64,000 nt of DNA from Streptomyces mobaraensis (GCF_020099395.1 NZ_CP083590.1:2976001-3040000), one strand, 5' to 3'; shown: positions 37,257-46,913, numbered from the stretch's first letter. The notes: a model not told the origin generated them from the sequence alone. Program-made: numbers and translations.

Positions 37257-38891
37257 TCAGCGCAGGCGGAGGGCCTTCAGCGCGCGCAGGCCGCCGGTCA
37301 TCAGCCGTGCGTACGCCGCGTCGTCCAGCCCGAAGGAGGGCGCGAGCGGCACCAGCCGCTGGTGGGCGACGGTCTGTGCCTCGGTGAACTTGAGGATGCC
37401 CTCGGCGCCGTGCCGGCGGCCGATGCCGGACTCCCCCATGCCGCCCATGGGCGCGGCGGCGCTGCCGTAGGCGGCGGCGTACGCCTCGTTGACGTTGACC
37501 GTGCCCGCCCGGAGCCGGCCGGCGATCTCCCGGCCGCGCCGGCCGTCGCGGGTCCAGACGCTGGCGTTGAGCCCGTACGGCGTGGCATTGGCGAGGCGCA
37601 CGGCCTCGTCCTCGTCGTCGAAGCGGTAGACGGAGACGACCGGGCCGAACGTCTCCTCGGCGCACACGGCCATCGGGGGCTCGACGCCCTCCAGGACGGT
37701 CGGCTCATGGAAGAGGGGGCCGACGTCCGGGCGGGGACGGCCGCCGGCGAGGACGGTGGCCCCCTTGGCGACGGCCTCCTCGACGTGCCGGACGACCGTC
37801 TCCAGCTGCCGCCGGGAGGTCAGCGAGCCCATGTCGGCGCCGTACGACAGGGAGGTGCCGAGCCGCAGGGCGCGGGTGCGGGCGGTGAAGCGCTCCAGGA
37901 AGGCGTCGGCGATCGAGCTGTGGACGTACAACCGCTCGATGGATATGCACAGTTGGCCGGCGGTGGAGAAACAGCCGCGGACCGCTCCGGCGGCGGCCTT
38001 CTCCACGTCCGCGTCGTGCAGGACCAGCATGGCGTTCTTGCCGCCGAGCTCCAGCGAGGCGCCGACCAGGCGGGCGGCGGCGCGCTGGGCGACGTCGCGG
38101 CCGGTGCGGGTGGAACCGGTGAACGTCACGTAGTCGGCGTGGGCCACGACCTCGGGGCCGACGACCGGGCCCTCGCCCAGGACCACCTGCCACAGCTCCT
38201 CCGGGAGCCCCGCCTCGATCAGCAGCGCGCGGGCCCACAGCGCGGTGAGGGCCGTCTCGGTGTCCGGCTTCATGACCACCGCGTTGCCGGCGGCGAAGGC
38301 CGGGAGGGCGTCGCCGGCCGACAGTTCCAGCGGGTAGTTCCAGGGGGCGATCTGGCCCACCACACCCCGGGGACGGCGCAGTTCGGTGACCTTGGTCAGC
38401 AGCGGCAGCACTCCCGTGTGCGCCTTCGGCCGCAGGTAGGAGGGGGCGCCGCGGCCGTAGTGCCGGGCGGCGACGGCGACGGCCTGCACCTCCTCGTGCG
38501 CGTGCAGGCGGGCCTTGCCGGTCTCCAGCTGGATCAGGTCGAGGACCTCGGACTGCCGGCTCAACAGGAGGTCGTGGAAGCGCAGGAGGACGTCCGCGCG
38601 CCGGCGCACCGGCACGTCCGCCCACCGGCGCTGCGCCTCGCGCGCCCGCGCGAAGGCCGCCGCGACGTCCTCGGGGGTCGCCTCCGGAAGGCGGGCCAGC
38701 TCCTCCTCGGTGAACGGGGTGTGGCTGGCGGTGGTACCGGAACCGGTCACCCCGCGGGTGAGGCGGGCGACGAGCTCCGGGGTGACCACGTCGGCCGCCG
38801 TCCGGGTGTCCTTGGCCGGGGCGACGGGGTTGCCCCCGGGGGCCGCCGGGGCCTGCGCCGTCGCTGCTGTGCTGTGCCGCGAGTCCGTCAT
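37257..38891 (-). CDS. gabD: Succinate-semialdehyde dehydrogenase (NADP+)
   Basis: A 544-residue aldehyde dehydrogenase. QIAPWNYPLELSAGDALPA and FTGSTRTGRDVAQ mark the NAD(P) fold; the general base Glu lies in LELGGKN and the nucleophile Cys in TAGQLCISIERLYV. EETFGPVVSVYRF and the MGGMGESGIGRRHG end are present. It matches the actinobacterial GabD2-like group that oxidises succinate semialdehyde to succinate. The substrate is inferred from overall family resemblance. ATG at 38891; TACGCT lies just upstream and could be a -10 of a leaderless transcript. Confidence 0.85.
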   Translation of the reverse strand: MTDSRHSTAATAQAPAAPGGNPVAPAKDTRTAADVVTPELVARLTRGVTGSGTTASHTPFTEEELARLPEATPEDVAAAFARAREAQRRWADVPVRRRADVLLRFHDLLLSRQSEVLDLIQLETGKARLHAHEEVQAVAVAARHYGRGAPSYLRPKAHTGVLPLLTKVTELRRPRGVVGQIAPWNYPLELSAGDALPAFAAGNAVVMKPDTETALTALWARALLIEAGLPEELWQVVLGEGPVVGPEVVAHADYVTFTGSTRTGRDVAQRAAARLVGASLELGGKNAMLVLHDADVEKAAAGAVRGCFSTAGQLCISIERLYVHSSIADAFLERFTARTRALRLGTSLSYGADMGSLTSRRQLETVVRHVEEAVAKGATVLAGGRPRPDVGPLFHEPTVLEGVEPPMAVCAEETFGPVVSVYRFDDEDEAVRLANATPYGLNASVWTRDGRRGREIAGRLRAGTVNVNEAYAAAYGSAAAPMGGMGESGIGRRHGAEGILKFTEAQTVAHQRLVPLAPSFGLDDAAYARLMTGGLRALKALRLR

Positions 38892-39041
38892 GAGGGCGAG
38901 CGTAGGCGGGGGCGCGGCCTTTTGGTACCCGCAAGTAGCTTGTTTTCACCGGTCATCCACAATCGCGCCAGTGGTTGATGGCGGAGTTGGCGGGGCGGCC
39001 GGGGCGGGGCCTCGCCTGATCGGGAACGCCGGGGCTCGGGG

Positions 39042-41006
39042 TCACCCGGACCGGCCGAAGCTCCCGAGGGCGGTGTCGAACTGCCGGCGCCCCTCCGCGG
39101 CCCGGGCGACCGGGGCGGACACCCACACGTCGTACATCTTGCCGCCCTCGTTCCAGCAGATGTCCTGGGTGCGCCGCGGACCGGCGGTGTCCTCGAAGCC
39201 GTCCCAGGTGAACTCCCAGGAGGCCGCCTGGTTTCCGTTGTGCGTGGTGCGTGTGACGCGGCCGTCACGGTAGCCCGGGTAGTGGTCCGGGGCCTGCGCG
39301 GCGGAGTCACGCATGAAGCCGACGGGGCCGCCGTCCTTGGGGTCGGAGATCAGCACTCCGATGCGGAACTCCTTGTCCGGCGAGTAGTAGAAGACGCGCG
39401 GCGGTTCGAGCGAGCGGGTGTAGCCGTCGGGGACGGCGAGGGTGAAGCCCAGCGGGTCCTGGACGACGTGGTAGCCCGCGGGCGCTTTACCCGCTGCCGG
39501 GGAGGCGGGCGGGGTCGGTGAACCGGGCGGCGGGGTCTCCGGGTCCGCGCTCGCGGCCGGTCCCGCGGCGGAGGCCCCGGGGGAGGCTCCGGCGGTGGGC
39601 CCGTGCGGCCCGGGGCGCGCGGACGCGGCGGCGGAGCGTGCGGCGGACGGGTGGCCGGGGGTGCCGTGGACCACGACGGGCCCGCGGGCGTCGTCCCGCT
39701 CCCCGTCGCCGCGCAGCATCAGCCAGGCCGCCGCCCCGGCGCCCAGCCCGGCCAGGGTGACCACGGCGACGCCCGCCAGGACGGCCGTACGGACCCGCAC
39801 GGTGCGGCGGGGCGCGGTGGCCGGCCCGGCGGACGGCCCGGGGGGCGGGACGAACGCCGCCGGGGGCGTCGCGGGCGGTGTGCCCGGGGGCGTGCCGGGG
39901 TGCGCGCCGGGAGCCTCCGGCGCGGGCGCGGAGGGCGTCGCGGCTGGAGTGGCCGGAGTGGCCGGAGTGGCCGGAGTGCGCGGGTCGGACGGGGGAGCGG
40001 ACGTGATGGGTGTGGCGGAGGCGGTGGGTGTGCTGGGTGCCGCATCCGAGGCGTGTGGTGCCGGAGTTGGGGTCCGCGGATCGACGGGCGCGGCCGGTGA
40101 GGTGGGCGGGGCGGGTGTCGGGGTGGGGACGCTGCGCTGGGTGGGCGTGTAGTGCAGGGAGGCGGCCGGGGTGCGACCGGTGTCCAGGTAGGCGCGCAGC
40201 AGCCGCTCGGCCTCGTCCGCGCCCATACGCCGGGCCGGGTCGCGCTCCAGCAGGCCGCGGACGACCGGCAGCAGCGGCCCCGCGGACGACGGCGGCCGGA
40301 TCTCGTCGTAGACCACCGCGTGCAGGATGCCGCCCAGCGAGTCACGGTGGAACGGCGATTCACCACTGAGCGCCGTGCAGAGCAGCACCCCCAGCGACCA
40401 CAGGTCCGACTCCGGGCCCGTCCGGCCGCCGGCCATCCGCTCGGGCGCGGTGTACTCGGGCGACCCGACGAACGCCCCGGTCTCGGTGATCGTCGTGGCA
40501 CCCGACACCTGGGCGATGCCGAAGTCCGTGAGCACCACGCGCCCGCTGTCCGCCTCCAGGAGGACGTTGGGCGGCTTGATGTCCCGGTGCAGGACTCCCC
40601 GCTCATGGGCGGCGCGCAGCGCGCCCAGCATCGCGAGCCCGATCCCGGCCGCCTCGCGCGCGTCCACCGGACCGTCCGCCGCCAGCCGGTCGGACAGCGA
40701 CCGGCCGTCCACCAGCTCCATGACGATCCAGGGCCGGCCGTCCTGCTCCACGATGTCGTGCAGTACGATGACGTTCGGGTGCTTGATGAGGGCCACCGCC
40801 CGGGCCTCGCGCAGGGTGCGTTCCTGGGACGACAGCGCGGCCCCGGCGGACGCGGCGTCGTCCGTGTGCAGCTCCTTGACGGCCACCTCGCGGCCCAGCA
40901 GCTCGTCGGTGGCACGCCAGACGGTGCCCATGCCACCGCGCCCGATCCGCCGCCCCAGCCGATAGCGCCCCGCGATCACGCTGTCGTGTGCAGCGAAACT
41001 CCCCAT
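39042..41006 (-). CDS. Membrane Ser/Thr protein kinase, second copy of the type
   Basis: A 654-residue Hanks-type kinase starting MGSFAAHDSVIAGRYRLGRR. GRGGMGTVWRATDELLGREVAVKEL and HRDIKPPNVLLE plus DFGIAQVSGA are intact. A Pro/Thr/Ala-rich linker leads to a membrane segment (VRTAVLAGVAVVTLAGLGAGAAAWLML) and an outer domain of about 160 residues (YHVVQDPLGFTLAVPDGYTRSLE; ASWEFTWDGFEDT). The outer domain has the same order of features as in the kinase at 28-30 kb, so the two are paralogues. ATG at 41006 was used; ATG at 41015 is possible. Confidence 0.9.
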   Translation of the reverse strand: MGSFAAHDSVIAGRYRLGRRIGRGGMGTVWRATDELLGREVAVKELHTDDAASAGAALSSQERTLREARAVALIKHPNVIVLHDIVEQDGRPWIVMELVDGRSLSDRLAADGPVDAREAAGIGLAMLGALRAAHERGVLHRDIKPPNVLLEADSGRVVLTDFGIAQVSGATTITETGAFVGSPEYTAPERMAGGRTGPESDLWSLGVLLCTALSGESPFHRDSLGGILHAVVYDEIRPPSSAGPLLPVVRGLLERDPARRMGADEAERLLRAYLDTGRTPAASLHYTPTQRSVPTPTPAPPTSPAAPVDPRTPTPAPHASDAAPSTPTASATPITSAPPSDPRTPATPATPATPAATPSAPAPEAPGAHPGTPPGTPPATPPAAFVPPPGPSAGPATAPRRTVRVRTAVLAGVAVVTLAGLGAGAAAWLMLRGDGERDDARGPVVVHGTPGHPSAARSAAASARPGPHGPTAGASPGASAAGPAASADPETPPPGSPTPPASPAAGKAPAGYHVVQDPLGFTLAVPDGYTRSLEPPRVFYYSPDKEFRIGVLISDPKDGGPVGFMRDSAAQAPDHYPGYRDGRVTRTTHNGNQAASWEFTWDGFEDTAGPRRTQDICWNEGGKMYDVWVSAPVARAAEGRRQFDTALGSFGRSG

Positions 41007-41079
41007 GGGCAACATCTTGCCCCACGGGGTGGTCCCATGGGATCGCCGCACCGCCCGACGCGGTGCCGGGGCCGCCGCG

Positions 41080-42414
41080 TCACCTTCCGGCCGGCCGTCC
41101 GGCGGTGAAGGCGGCCCGTATCAGGTCGTCGACGTGCCGTTCCCCGTCCCGCACGGGTGGAGCGGACCGGATGAGCGAGCAGGCCAGCCGGCGCGTACGG
41201 TCTCGGGTGCCGAACAGCCCGTTGACGTACCCCGGGCCCGCCCCCGTCCGGCCCCAGACCGCCGCCCCGTTCGCCGTTCCGTCCGGCGTGCCGGACGGGG
41301 TGCCGGACGGCGGGCCGTCCGCCAGGACCACCCGCGTCAGGCCGCCCCGGCTGATCCGGTGCGGCACCGGACCCGTCGTCGCCACCGGATCCGTCGCCAC
41401 CGGATCCACCGCCGGTGCCGGATCCGCCGCCGGTGCTCCCGGTCCGGTTCCTCCTCCCCCGCCGGTGGCCCCGGCCCGGGGCAGGGTGATCACATCGGGC
41501 CCCGGGAGCTCGAACAGCAGTCTCTGCTGGGCCGGTCCGAGGAGCCGGCCGCCCAGGAGCGCGTCAAGGAAGCGGTCCAGATCCGCCGCCGTGGACACCA
41601 TGCCGCCCGCGCACTCTCCGCCCTCGCCTGTCGCGGTCTCGGGGAACCCCGCGTCCCCGGGCCGCGCACCCGTCTGCGGGACGGCAGCACGCACAAGGCG
41701 GGTGCGGTACAGCCCCAGGGGCCGTGTGATCCGCTCCCGGAGCTCCTGGGCGAGGGGCCGGCCGGTCGCCCTCTCCACGACCAGGGCCGCCACCCACGTG
41801 TTGACGTCGTTCTCCTGCTGGTACTCACCCGGCGCGAAGGCCCGGCCACCGTCCCGCAGCGCGGCCGTGACCGCCTCCTCCGGCGAACGGAAGACGGAAG
41901 AGTGCGGCCCGGGAAGGCCGCTGGTGTGGTCGAGCAGCATGCCGACGGTGACCGCGTCATAGCCGTCCGGCCCGCCCGGCAGCAGGTCCGGAAGGTGGTC
42001 GCGGACGGGCGCCTCCAGGGCGAGCAGGCCCTCCCCCGCCCGCCGCAGTACGAGGGTGCCGGTGAAGAGGGCGCTGACGCCGTCCGCACGGAACAGGCCG
42101 TCCGCGCGCGCCCGTTCGCCCGTCTCCAGGTCACCGGTGCCCGTCGAGCCCCACCAGTGCCCGTCCGCCCCGGCCACCCGTACCACCGCACCCGTCACTT
42201 CCCTGGCCGGTATCCCGTCGACCGCCCGCCGCAGCGCGGCACGGTCCAGCGGCGGCGCCTGTCCGTGCCCGGCGCTGCCGCTCCGCATCGCGGCCGACAG
42301 CCCGGCCGCCAGCGCCGCCCACCCCGCGCCGCGCGCCCTCGTTCTCGGCTCCGCCCCACGCTGCTGCGGCGCACCCGTCCCCGCCCCGCGTGGCCCCGTC
42401 CTCGTCGTCTCCAT
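41080..42414 (-). CDS. Beta-lactamase-fold (serine hydrolase) protein without catalytic Ser and Lys
   Basis: A 444-residue protein of the serine beta-lactamase / class C-like family, seen from LLDHTSGLPGP (HTSG), LERATGRPLAQELRERI and GGMVSTAADLDRFLDALLGG. In place of the SxxK motif it has GVSA (112-115, LFRADGVSALFTGTLVL), and the YxN motif appears as YQQEN. Both catalytic residues seem lost, so it is likely a pseudoenzyme. A hydrophobic segment near residue 30 (GAGWAALAAGLSAAM) could be a signal. It diverges from the AlkZ-like gene. The start at 42414 is a guess. Confidence 0.75.
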   Translation of the reverse strand: METTRTGPRGAGTGAPQQRGAEPRTRARGAGWAALAAGLSAAMRSGSAGHGQAPPLDRAALRRAVDGIPAREVTGAVVRVAGADGHWWGSTGTGDLETGERARADGLFRADGVSALFTGTLVLRRAGEGLLALEAPVRDHLPDLLPGGPDGYDAVTVGMLLDHTSGLPGPHSSVFRSPEEAVTAALRDGGRAFAPGEYQQENDVNTWVAALVVERATGRPLAQELRERITRPLGLYRTRLVRAAVPQTGARPGDAGFPETATGEGGECAGGMVSTAADLDRFLDALLGGRLLGPAQQRLLFELPGPDVITLPRAGATGGGGGTGPGAPAADPAPAVDPVATDPVATTGPVPHRISRGGLTRVVLADGPPSGTPSGTPDGTANGAAVWGRTGAGPGYVNGLFGTRDRTRRLACSLIRSAPPVRDGERHVDDLIRAAFTAGRPAGR

Positions 42415-42603
42415 GCCGTCCAGTCTTCCGGCGGAACGGCTGCCGGCCCATCCGGGAGAGCCCCGACGTGCCCCTGACCTCCTGTCAGGGTTGTCCCCGA
42501 TCCGCACCCCTGAGCGAGGCCCGGGGCGCCCCGTCCCCTCCCGTCGGCCGGACGCCACCCAAGTAGGTCAGGAGTCGGCCTACATACCCCCTACCCTGCG
42601 GTC

Positions 42604-43788
42604 ATGAGCAGCCTCCGCCCCCGCTTCAGCGACGATCAGCGCCGTGCCCGCATCGGACGCCGCCACCTCCTGGCGCCCGCGCACCGGGCCGGTTCGGCCG
42701 AAGAGGTCGCCGACGCCGTCGTGGCCCTGCACGCGACGGACCCGGCGACCGTGTACCTGTCCGTCTGCGCCCGGCTGGCGGAGCCGGCGGCGGACGAGGT
42801 GGACCGGGCGCTGTACGACGACGTCACGCTGGTGAAGCTGCTCTCCATGCGGCGCACCCTCTTCGCCGTCACCACCGGACTCGCCCCCTACGTCGCTTCG
42901 TCGACCGCACGGGCCATCGCCGCCCGGGAGCGCGTGCAGTTGCTGAAGCACCTCCGCGAGGACATCGAGGAGGGGGCGCACTGGGACGAAGACCGGCTCG
43001 CGGCCACCGAACGCGCCACCCTGGAAGCCCTCGCGGCCCGCGGCGAGGCGACGACCGCCGAGCTCAACAAGGACGTGCCCGCCCTGCGGGAAACCCTCCT
43101 GAGGTCCCCGGACAAGCCCTACGCCGCACGCCAGAGCGTCGGCAGCCGCGTCCTGCGGCTGCTGGCCGCCGACGGCCACATCCGCCGCGCCCGGCCGCGC
43201 GGCTCCTGGACGAGCAGCATGTTCCCCTGGGCCGCCGTGGAGCAGCTGCCCGAGCTGCCCGTACGGGAGGCCAAGGCCGAACTGGCGCGCCGCTGGCTCG
43301 ACTCGTTCGGCCCGGCGACCGAGACGGACCTCAAGTGGTGGACCGGCTGGTCGCTCGGGGACACCCGGAAGGCCCTCGCCGACGCGGGCGCGGTGGACGT
43401 GGAGCTGGACTGCGGGCCCGGCCGCGCGCTCCCCGGTCAGCTGGAGGAGGAGGCGCCCCCGGCCGAGCCGTGGGCCGCCCTGCTGCCCGGCCTGGACCCG
43501 ACGACCATGGGCTGGCGCCACCGCGACTGGTACCTGTCGCCCGAACACGTCCCCGCCCTCTTCGACCGCGCAGGCAATGCGGGCCCCACGGTCTGGTGGA
43601 ACGGCCGCGTGGTGGGCGCGTGGGCGCAGCGCGCGGACGGCGAGGTGGTGTGGCGGCTGCTCGCCGACGTGGGCCGGGAGGCGGTCACCGCCGTCGAGGC
43701 CGAGGCGGAACGGCTGACCGGGTGGATCGGCGGCGTACGCGTCACGCCCCGGTTCCGCGCGCCGCTGGAGCGGGAGTTGGCGAAATAG
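42604..43788 (+). CDS. AlkZ-like winged-helix DNA-binding protein
   Basis: A 394-residue HTH_42 family protein, the group that contains the AlkZ and AlkX/YcaQ glycosylases that remove crosslinked or bulky bases. Repeated winged helices are suggested by ERATLEALAARGEATTAEL and WLDSFGPATETDLKWWTG. At the position of the catalytic QxQ or QxD motif it has HAT (43-45, VALHATDPATVYLS), so chemistry may differ. TACCCT lies just upstream of the ATG and suggests a leaderless transcript. It diverges from the beta-lactamase-like gene. Confidence 0.8.
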   Translation: MSSLRPRFSDDQRRARIGRRHLLAPAHRAGSAEEVADAVVALHATDPATVYLSVCARLAEPAADEVDRALYDDVTLVKLLSMRRTLFAVTTGLAPYVASSTARAIAARERVQLLKHLREDIEEGAHWDEDRLAATERATLEALAARGEATTAELNKDVPALRETLLRSPDKPYAARQSVGSRVLRLLAADGHIRRARPRGSWTSSMFPWAAVEQLPELPVREAKAELARRWLDSFGPATETDLKWWTGWSLGDTRKALADAGAVDVELDCGPGRALPGQLEEEAPPAEPWAALLPGLDPTTMGWRHRDWYLSPEHVPALFDRAGNAGPTVWWNGRVVGAWAQRADGEVVWRLLADVGREAVTAVEAEAERLTGWIGGVRVTPRFRAPLERELAK

Positions 43789-43886
43789 GGCGGATCGCCG
43801 TGCGACGGCTCCGTTCCGGGCAGGGATGACCCTGTGCGGACGCAACCCGCAACCTGGACGACGGCGTCATGTACCGGGGGGTTGAA

Positions 43887-45062
43887 GTGGCCGAGAACAG
43901 CACGAAGGGGATGCCGGCCCACGAGCCGGACGACATCGTTCCGCGCCTCGCCGAGGCCCGGGACGTCCTGCACTGGGGAGTGGCGGCGGAAGCCGCCGAA
44001 ATCTACCGCGTACTACAGGAGGAGGCCGCCCGGCTCGGTCTCGTCCCCGAGCGGGCGGCGGCGCTCGTCGGCCTCGGGGACTGCGCCCTGGAGTCCGGGG
44101 AACTGAGCGACGCGCGCGACCACTTCGCGGAGGCGGAGCTGCTGCTCGCGGACGAGCCTCCGGCGTGCCGGGCACCGGCCCGCCGGGGGCGCGCCACCGC
44201 GCACCTGCTGGCGGGCGAACTGCGGTACTGCTGCCACCTGCTGGAGACCGCGCTGGACGAGCTCGGCACCGCGGGCGCGGGGGACCCGCGGGCCCTGCTC
44301 GCCCTGCACACCACGGCCATCGCGCCGTACGTCGACCTCGGGGCGTACGCGCGGGCCGCGCGCGCCGCGGAGCTCGCGCTGGCGCTCACGGCGCAGGTGG
44401 ACGATCCGGTGCTGGTGGCGGGCGCGCTGCGGGGAGCGGCCAGGACGCTCGTCGTCGAGGGGCGGTTCGCCGAGGCCGGCACCGCTGTGGCCAGGGCCCG
44501 GGAGCTGTGCCGGAGCCGGCGGATCCGCACCGAACTGGCGCACTGCCACTGGGCGTACGGCTACGTCCACGCCCAGGACGGGCACCTGGGCGCCGCCGAA
44601 CGCGAACTGCGCACGGCGCGCGCGATGCTGGCCGCGAAGCGGGCGCCGCTGTTCACCGTGCAGGTGGAGGTGGAGCTCGCGGACGTGCTGCGGCGGCGCG
44701 GCAAGGCCGACGAGGCGGCCGGTCTGCTGGCCCCGCTGCTGACACCGGACGCGCTCGGAGCCGAGCGGGGTGCCGTGCACGCGGGCGGGGCGCACCGGCT
44801 GCTCGGCCTGATGGCGGAGGACCGGGGCGACACCGACTCGGCGGAGGAGCACTATTGCGCGGCCCTGTCGCTGCTGGAACGCACCGGGGCGGCCGGTGAC
44901 CTGGCCGATCTGTGCCGGCTGCTCGGGGACCTGCTGCGGCGGACCGGACGCACGGAGGCGGCGCTGAACGCGTACCGGACGGGGCTCGGCCACCGTGCCG
45001 CGCCCGGTACGACGACGCTGGGGCCGGCGCCGGCGGTACGCCCTCGGCGGCCGTGCGGGTGA
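43887..45062 (+). CDS. Tetratricopeptide-repeat protein
   Basis: A 391-residue protein made almost wholly of helical TPR-type units: LAEARDVLHWGVAAEAAEIY, ALVGLGDCALESGELSDARDHF, ARTLVVEGRFAEAGTAVARA, GYVHAQDGHLGAAERELRTA, LADLCRLLGDLLRRTGRTEA. No enzyme motif is present. GTG at 43887, with a GGGGGG tract six bases upstream, was chosen over the ATG at 43869. Such proteins in streptomycetes act as scaffolds for regulation; nothing here shows a partner. An intergenic repeat follows. Confidence 0.8.
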   Translation: MAENSTKGMPAHEPDDIVPRLAEARDVLHWGVAAEAAEIYRVLQEEAARLGLVPERAAALVGLGDCALESGELSDARDHFAEAELLLADEPPACRAPARRGRATAHLLAGELRYCCHLLETALDELGTAGAGDPRALLALHTTAIAPYVDLGAYARAARAAELALALTAQVDDPVLVAGALRGAARTLVVEGRFAEAGTAVARARELCRSRRIRTELAHCHWAYGYVHAQDGHLGAAERELRTARAMLAAKRAPLFTVQVEVELADVLRRRGKADEAAGLLAPLLTPDALGAERGAVHAGGAHRLLGLMAEDRGDTDSAEEHYCAALSLLERTGAAGDLADLCRLLGDLLRRTGRTEAALNAYRTGLGHRAAPGTTTLGPAPAVRPRRPCG

Positions 45063-45074
45063 GCGGGGGCGGGG

Positions 45075-45178
45075 CGGAGGGGATGCCCCGGCCCCACCCC
45101 TTCGCCGTTTCCTGGGGCTGCGCCCCAGACCCCCTTTTCGCGGCTTCGCCGCTCGTCCTCAAATGCCGGACAGACTGA
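45075..45178. repeat. Dispersed Streptomyces intergenic repeat, copy 1
   Basis: Contains gatgccccggcccc, ccccttcgccgtttcctggg, gctgcgccccagaccccc and cgtcctcaaatgccggac. The same words occur, partly inverted, at 54565-54797. It lies between the convergent TPR and DUF4344 genes and can fold into hairpins that may end transcription from both sides. Confidence 0.65.
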
Positions 45179-46045
45179 TCACTTACCCCGTACGGCGTAC
45201 GGCTTCAGCAGCGCCTCCCAGCCGCGGCGCAGGGCGCGGTACTCGTCCGCGCACTGCTCGGCCCGTTCGCGGGTGAGCCGTTTGCCGTCCACAGACTCGC
45301 GGTCGTGGGCACCCGCGGAACCGTGCAGGTAGCAGAGGTAATTGGCGCTGCGGACGGCGTCGGGGGCGTGCTCGTCGCTGGGGTCGCCGTCCTTGGGGTC
45401 GTCGGCGGCGTACTGGGCGTAGTTGTCGGCGGCGGCCCGTAGCGCGGCCCGGCCCTCGGCACCGCCCGAGAGCAGGCGGTACGCGGCGAACTGGTCGGCG
45501 ACGTCCTCCTCGCGTCCGGTGAACCGCAGGTCCAGCCGGTCGATGAGGGCGTGGGCCACCTCGTGGTACAGGGTCTCGGTGAGCACTCCGGCGGTGCGGC
45601 CGGGCACGTCCGGGTCGTGGGCCGCGCGGAACATCGCGCGGACCTCGCCGACGTAGCCGTAGCAGAGGCCGACCCGCCCGGTCTCCGGGTCGTATTCGGG
45701 GACGTCGTCCTCGGCGCAGGAGCGGCCGACGATCGCGATCCGCCGGGGCAGCCGGAAGGTGGCGTTCAGGTCGTCCGCGACCCGCTCGGCGAGCCGCCGG
45801 CGGCGCAGGAAGGCCAGGTGCTCCGTGTCGCCGCCGTCCGCCGTCCGGTAGGAGACGGTCACTCCGTTTCCGGGGCGGGGGGCCGTGCCGTCGTCCGGTC
45901 CCGCGCCGCCGCCTCCGCCGCCGCAGGCCGTGGCCGTCAAGGCGCAGAACGTGGCCATGAAGGCGCAGGCCAGCGCCGCGGGCAGAATACGGACGTACCG
46001 CGCGCGGGACGGCGTACCAGGGCCGGACCCGGCATGGTGCAGCAT
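45179..46045 (-). CDS. DUF4344-family metallopeptidase, secreted or lipoprotein
   Basis: A 288-residue protein with an export signal (RILPAALACAFMATFCALTATAC) whose cysteine followed by a Gly run suggests a lipoprotein, although the lipobox is imperfect. The zinc site is LYHEVAHALIDRLD, a typical HExxH motif, and the downstream region EEDVADQFAAYRLL resembles other members. It is predicted to cut peptides outside the membrane. The ATG at 46045 lacks a strong ribosome site. Divergent from a response regulator gene. Confidence 0.75.
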   Translation of the reverse strand: MLHHAGSGPGTPSRARYVRILPAALACAFMATFCALTATACGGGGGGAGPDDGTAPRPGNGVTVSYRTADGGDTEHLAFLRRRRLAERVADDLNATFRLPRRIAIVGRSCAEDDVPEYDPETGRVGLCYGYVGEVRAMFRAAHDPDVPGRTAGVLTETLYHEVAHALIDRLDLRFTGREEDVADQFAAYRLLSGGAEGRAALRAAADNYAQYAADDPKDGDPSDEHAPDAVRSANYLCYLHGSAGAHDRESVDGKRLTRERAEQCADEYRALRRGWEALLKPYAVRGK

Positions 46046-46244
46046 GGGCAGCACTCTGCCGGACGGCAGACCGGGAGGGAAATCCACCCGGTCCGCCGGC
46101 CGCCGTGGCCCTCCGGCCGCGGTTGGCCGGGCCCGGCCGACCGGCGGAGTATTGGATTCCGCTTTCTCCGCGCCGGTACGGCAGGCTGGAAGGTGCCGGG
46201 AGTCCTCCGGGGCTCCTGGTGTGAAAGGGACGAGGGAGCGGGCG

Positions 46245-46913
46245 TTGATCCGTGTCGCTGTGGTGGACGACGAACAGCTGGTCCGGTCCGGGCTGCGGAT
46301 GATCCTGGGCACGGCCCGGGACATCGACGTCGTCGCGGACTGCGGGGGCGGCGACGCCGTGGCCACCGTGCTCGCCCGCAGACCCGACGTCGTCCTCCTC
46401 GACGTGCGGATGCCGGACGTCTCCGGGCTGACCGTGCTGCGCGCCCTGCGGGCCGCGCCGGAGCCGCCCGCCGTCGCCATGCTCACCACGTTCGACGCCG
46501 ACGAGTACCTGGCCGCCGCGCTGCGCGGCGGGGCGGCCGGGTTCCTGCTCAAGGACACCGACCCCGACCAGCTCGTCCGGGCCGTGCGGACGCTCGCGGC
46601 CGGGGGCAGCGTGCTCGACCCCGGGGTGACCAGGACCGTGATCGGCGGCTACCTCGCGGCGGGCGCCGGGGCCTCGGCCGCCGAGGCGGTACGGAGCCTG
46701 ACCCCGCGCGAGCGCGAGGTGCTGGCCCACGTCGGCGCCGGACTGGCCAACCCGCAGATCGCCGAGCGCATGGGCCTGGCGCCCAGCACGGTCAAGGACC
46801 ACGTCCGCGCGGTCCTCGGCAAGCTCGGCGGGATCAACCGGGTGCAGGCGGCCGTCGTGGCCGACCGCGCGGGGCTGGTGCCCGTCCCACGGCCCGGGGA
46901 CGGCGTCCGGTGA
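46245..46913 (+). CDS. NarL/LuxR-type response regulator
   Basis: A 222-residue response regulator beginning MIRVAVVDDEQLVRSG, the common start of this family. Asp53 in LLDVRMPDVSG is the phospho-acceptor; MLTTFDADEYL and GFLLKDTDP have the switch Thr and Lys. The C-terminal HTH (LTPREREVLAHVGAGLANPQ) is normal. A TTG at 46245 is the start: GAGGGAG lies six bases before it, while GTG at 46221 has none. The stop overlaps the kinase gene as GTGA, so they are coupled. Confidence 0.9.
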   Translation: MIRVAVVDDEQLVRSGLRMILGTARDIDVVADCGGGDAVATVLARRPDVVLLDVRMPDVSGLTVLRALRAAPEPPAVAMLTTFDADEYLAAALRGGAAGFLLKDTDPDQLVRAVRTLAAGGSVLDPGVTRTVIGGYLAAGAGASAAEAVRSLTPREREVLAHVGAGLANPQIAERMGLAPSTVKDHVRAVLGKLGGINRVQAAVVADRAGLVPVPRPGDGVR

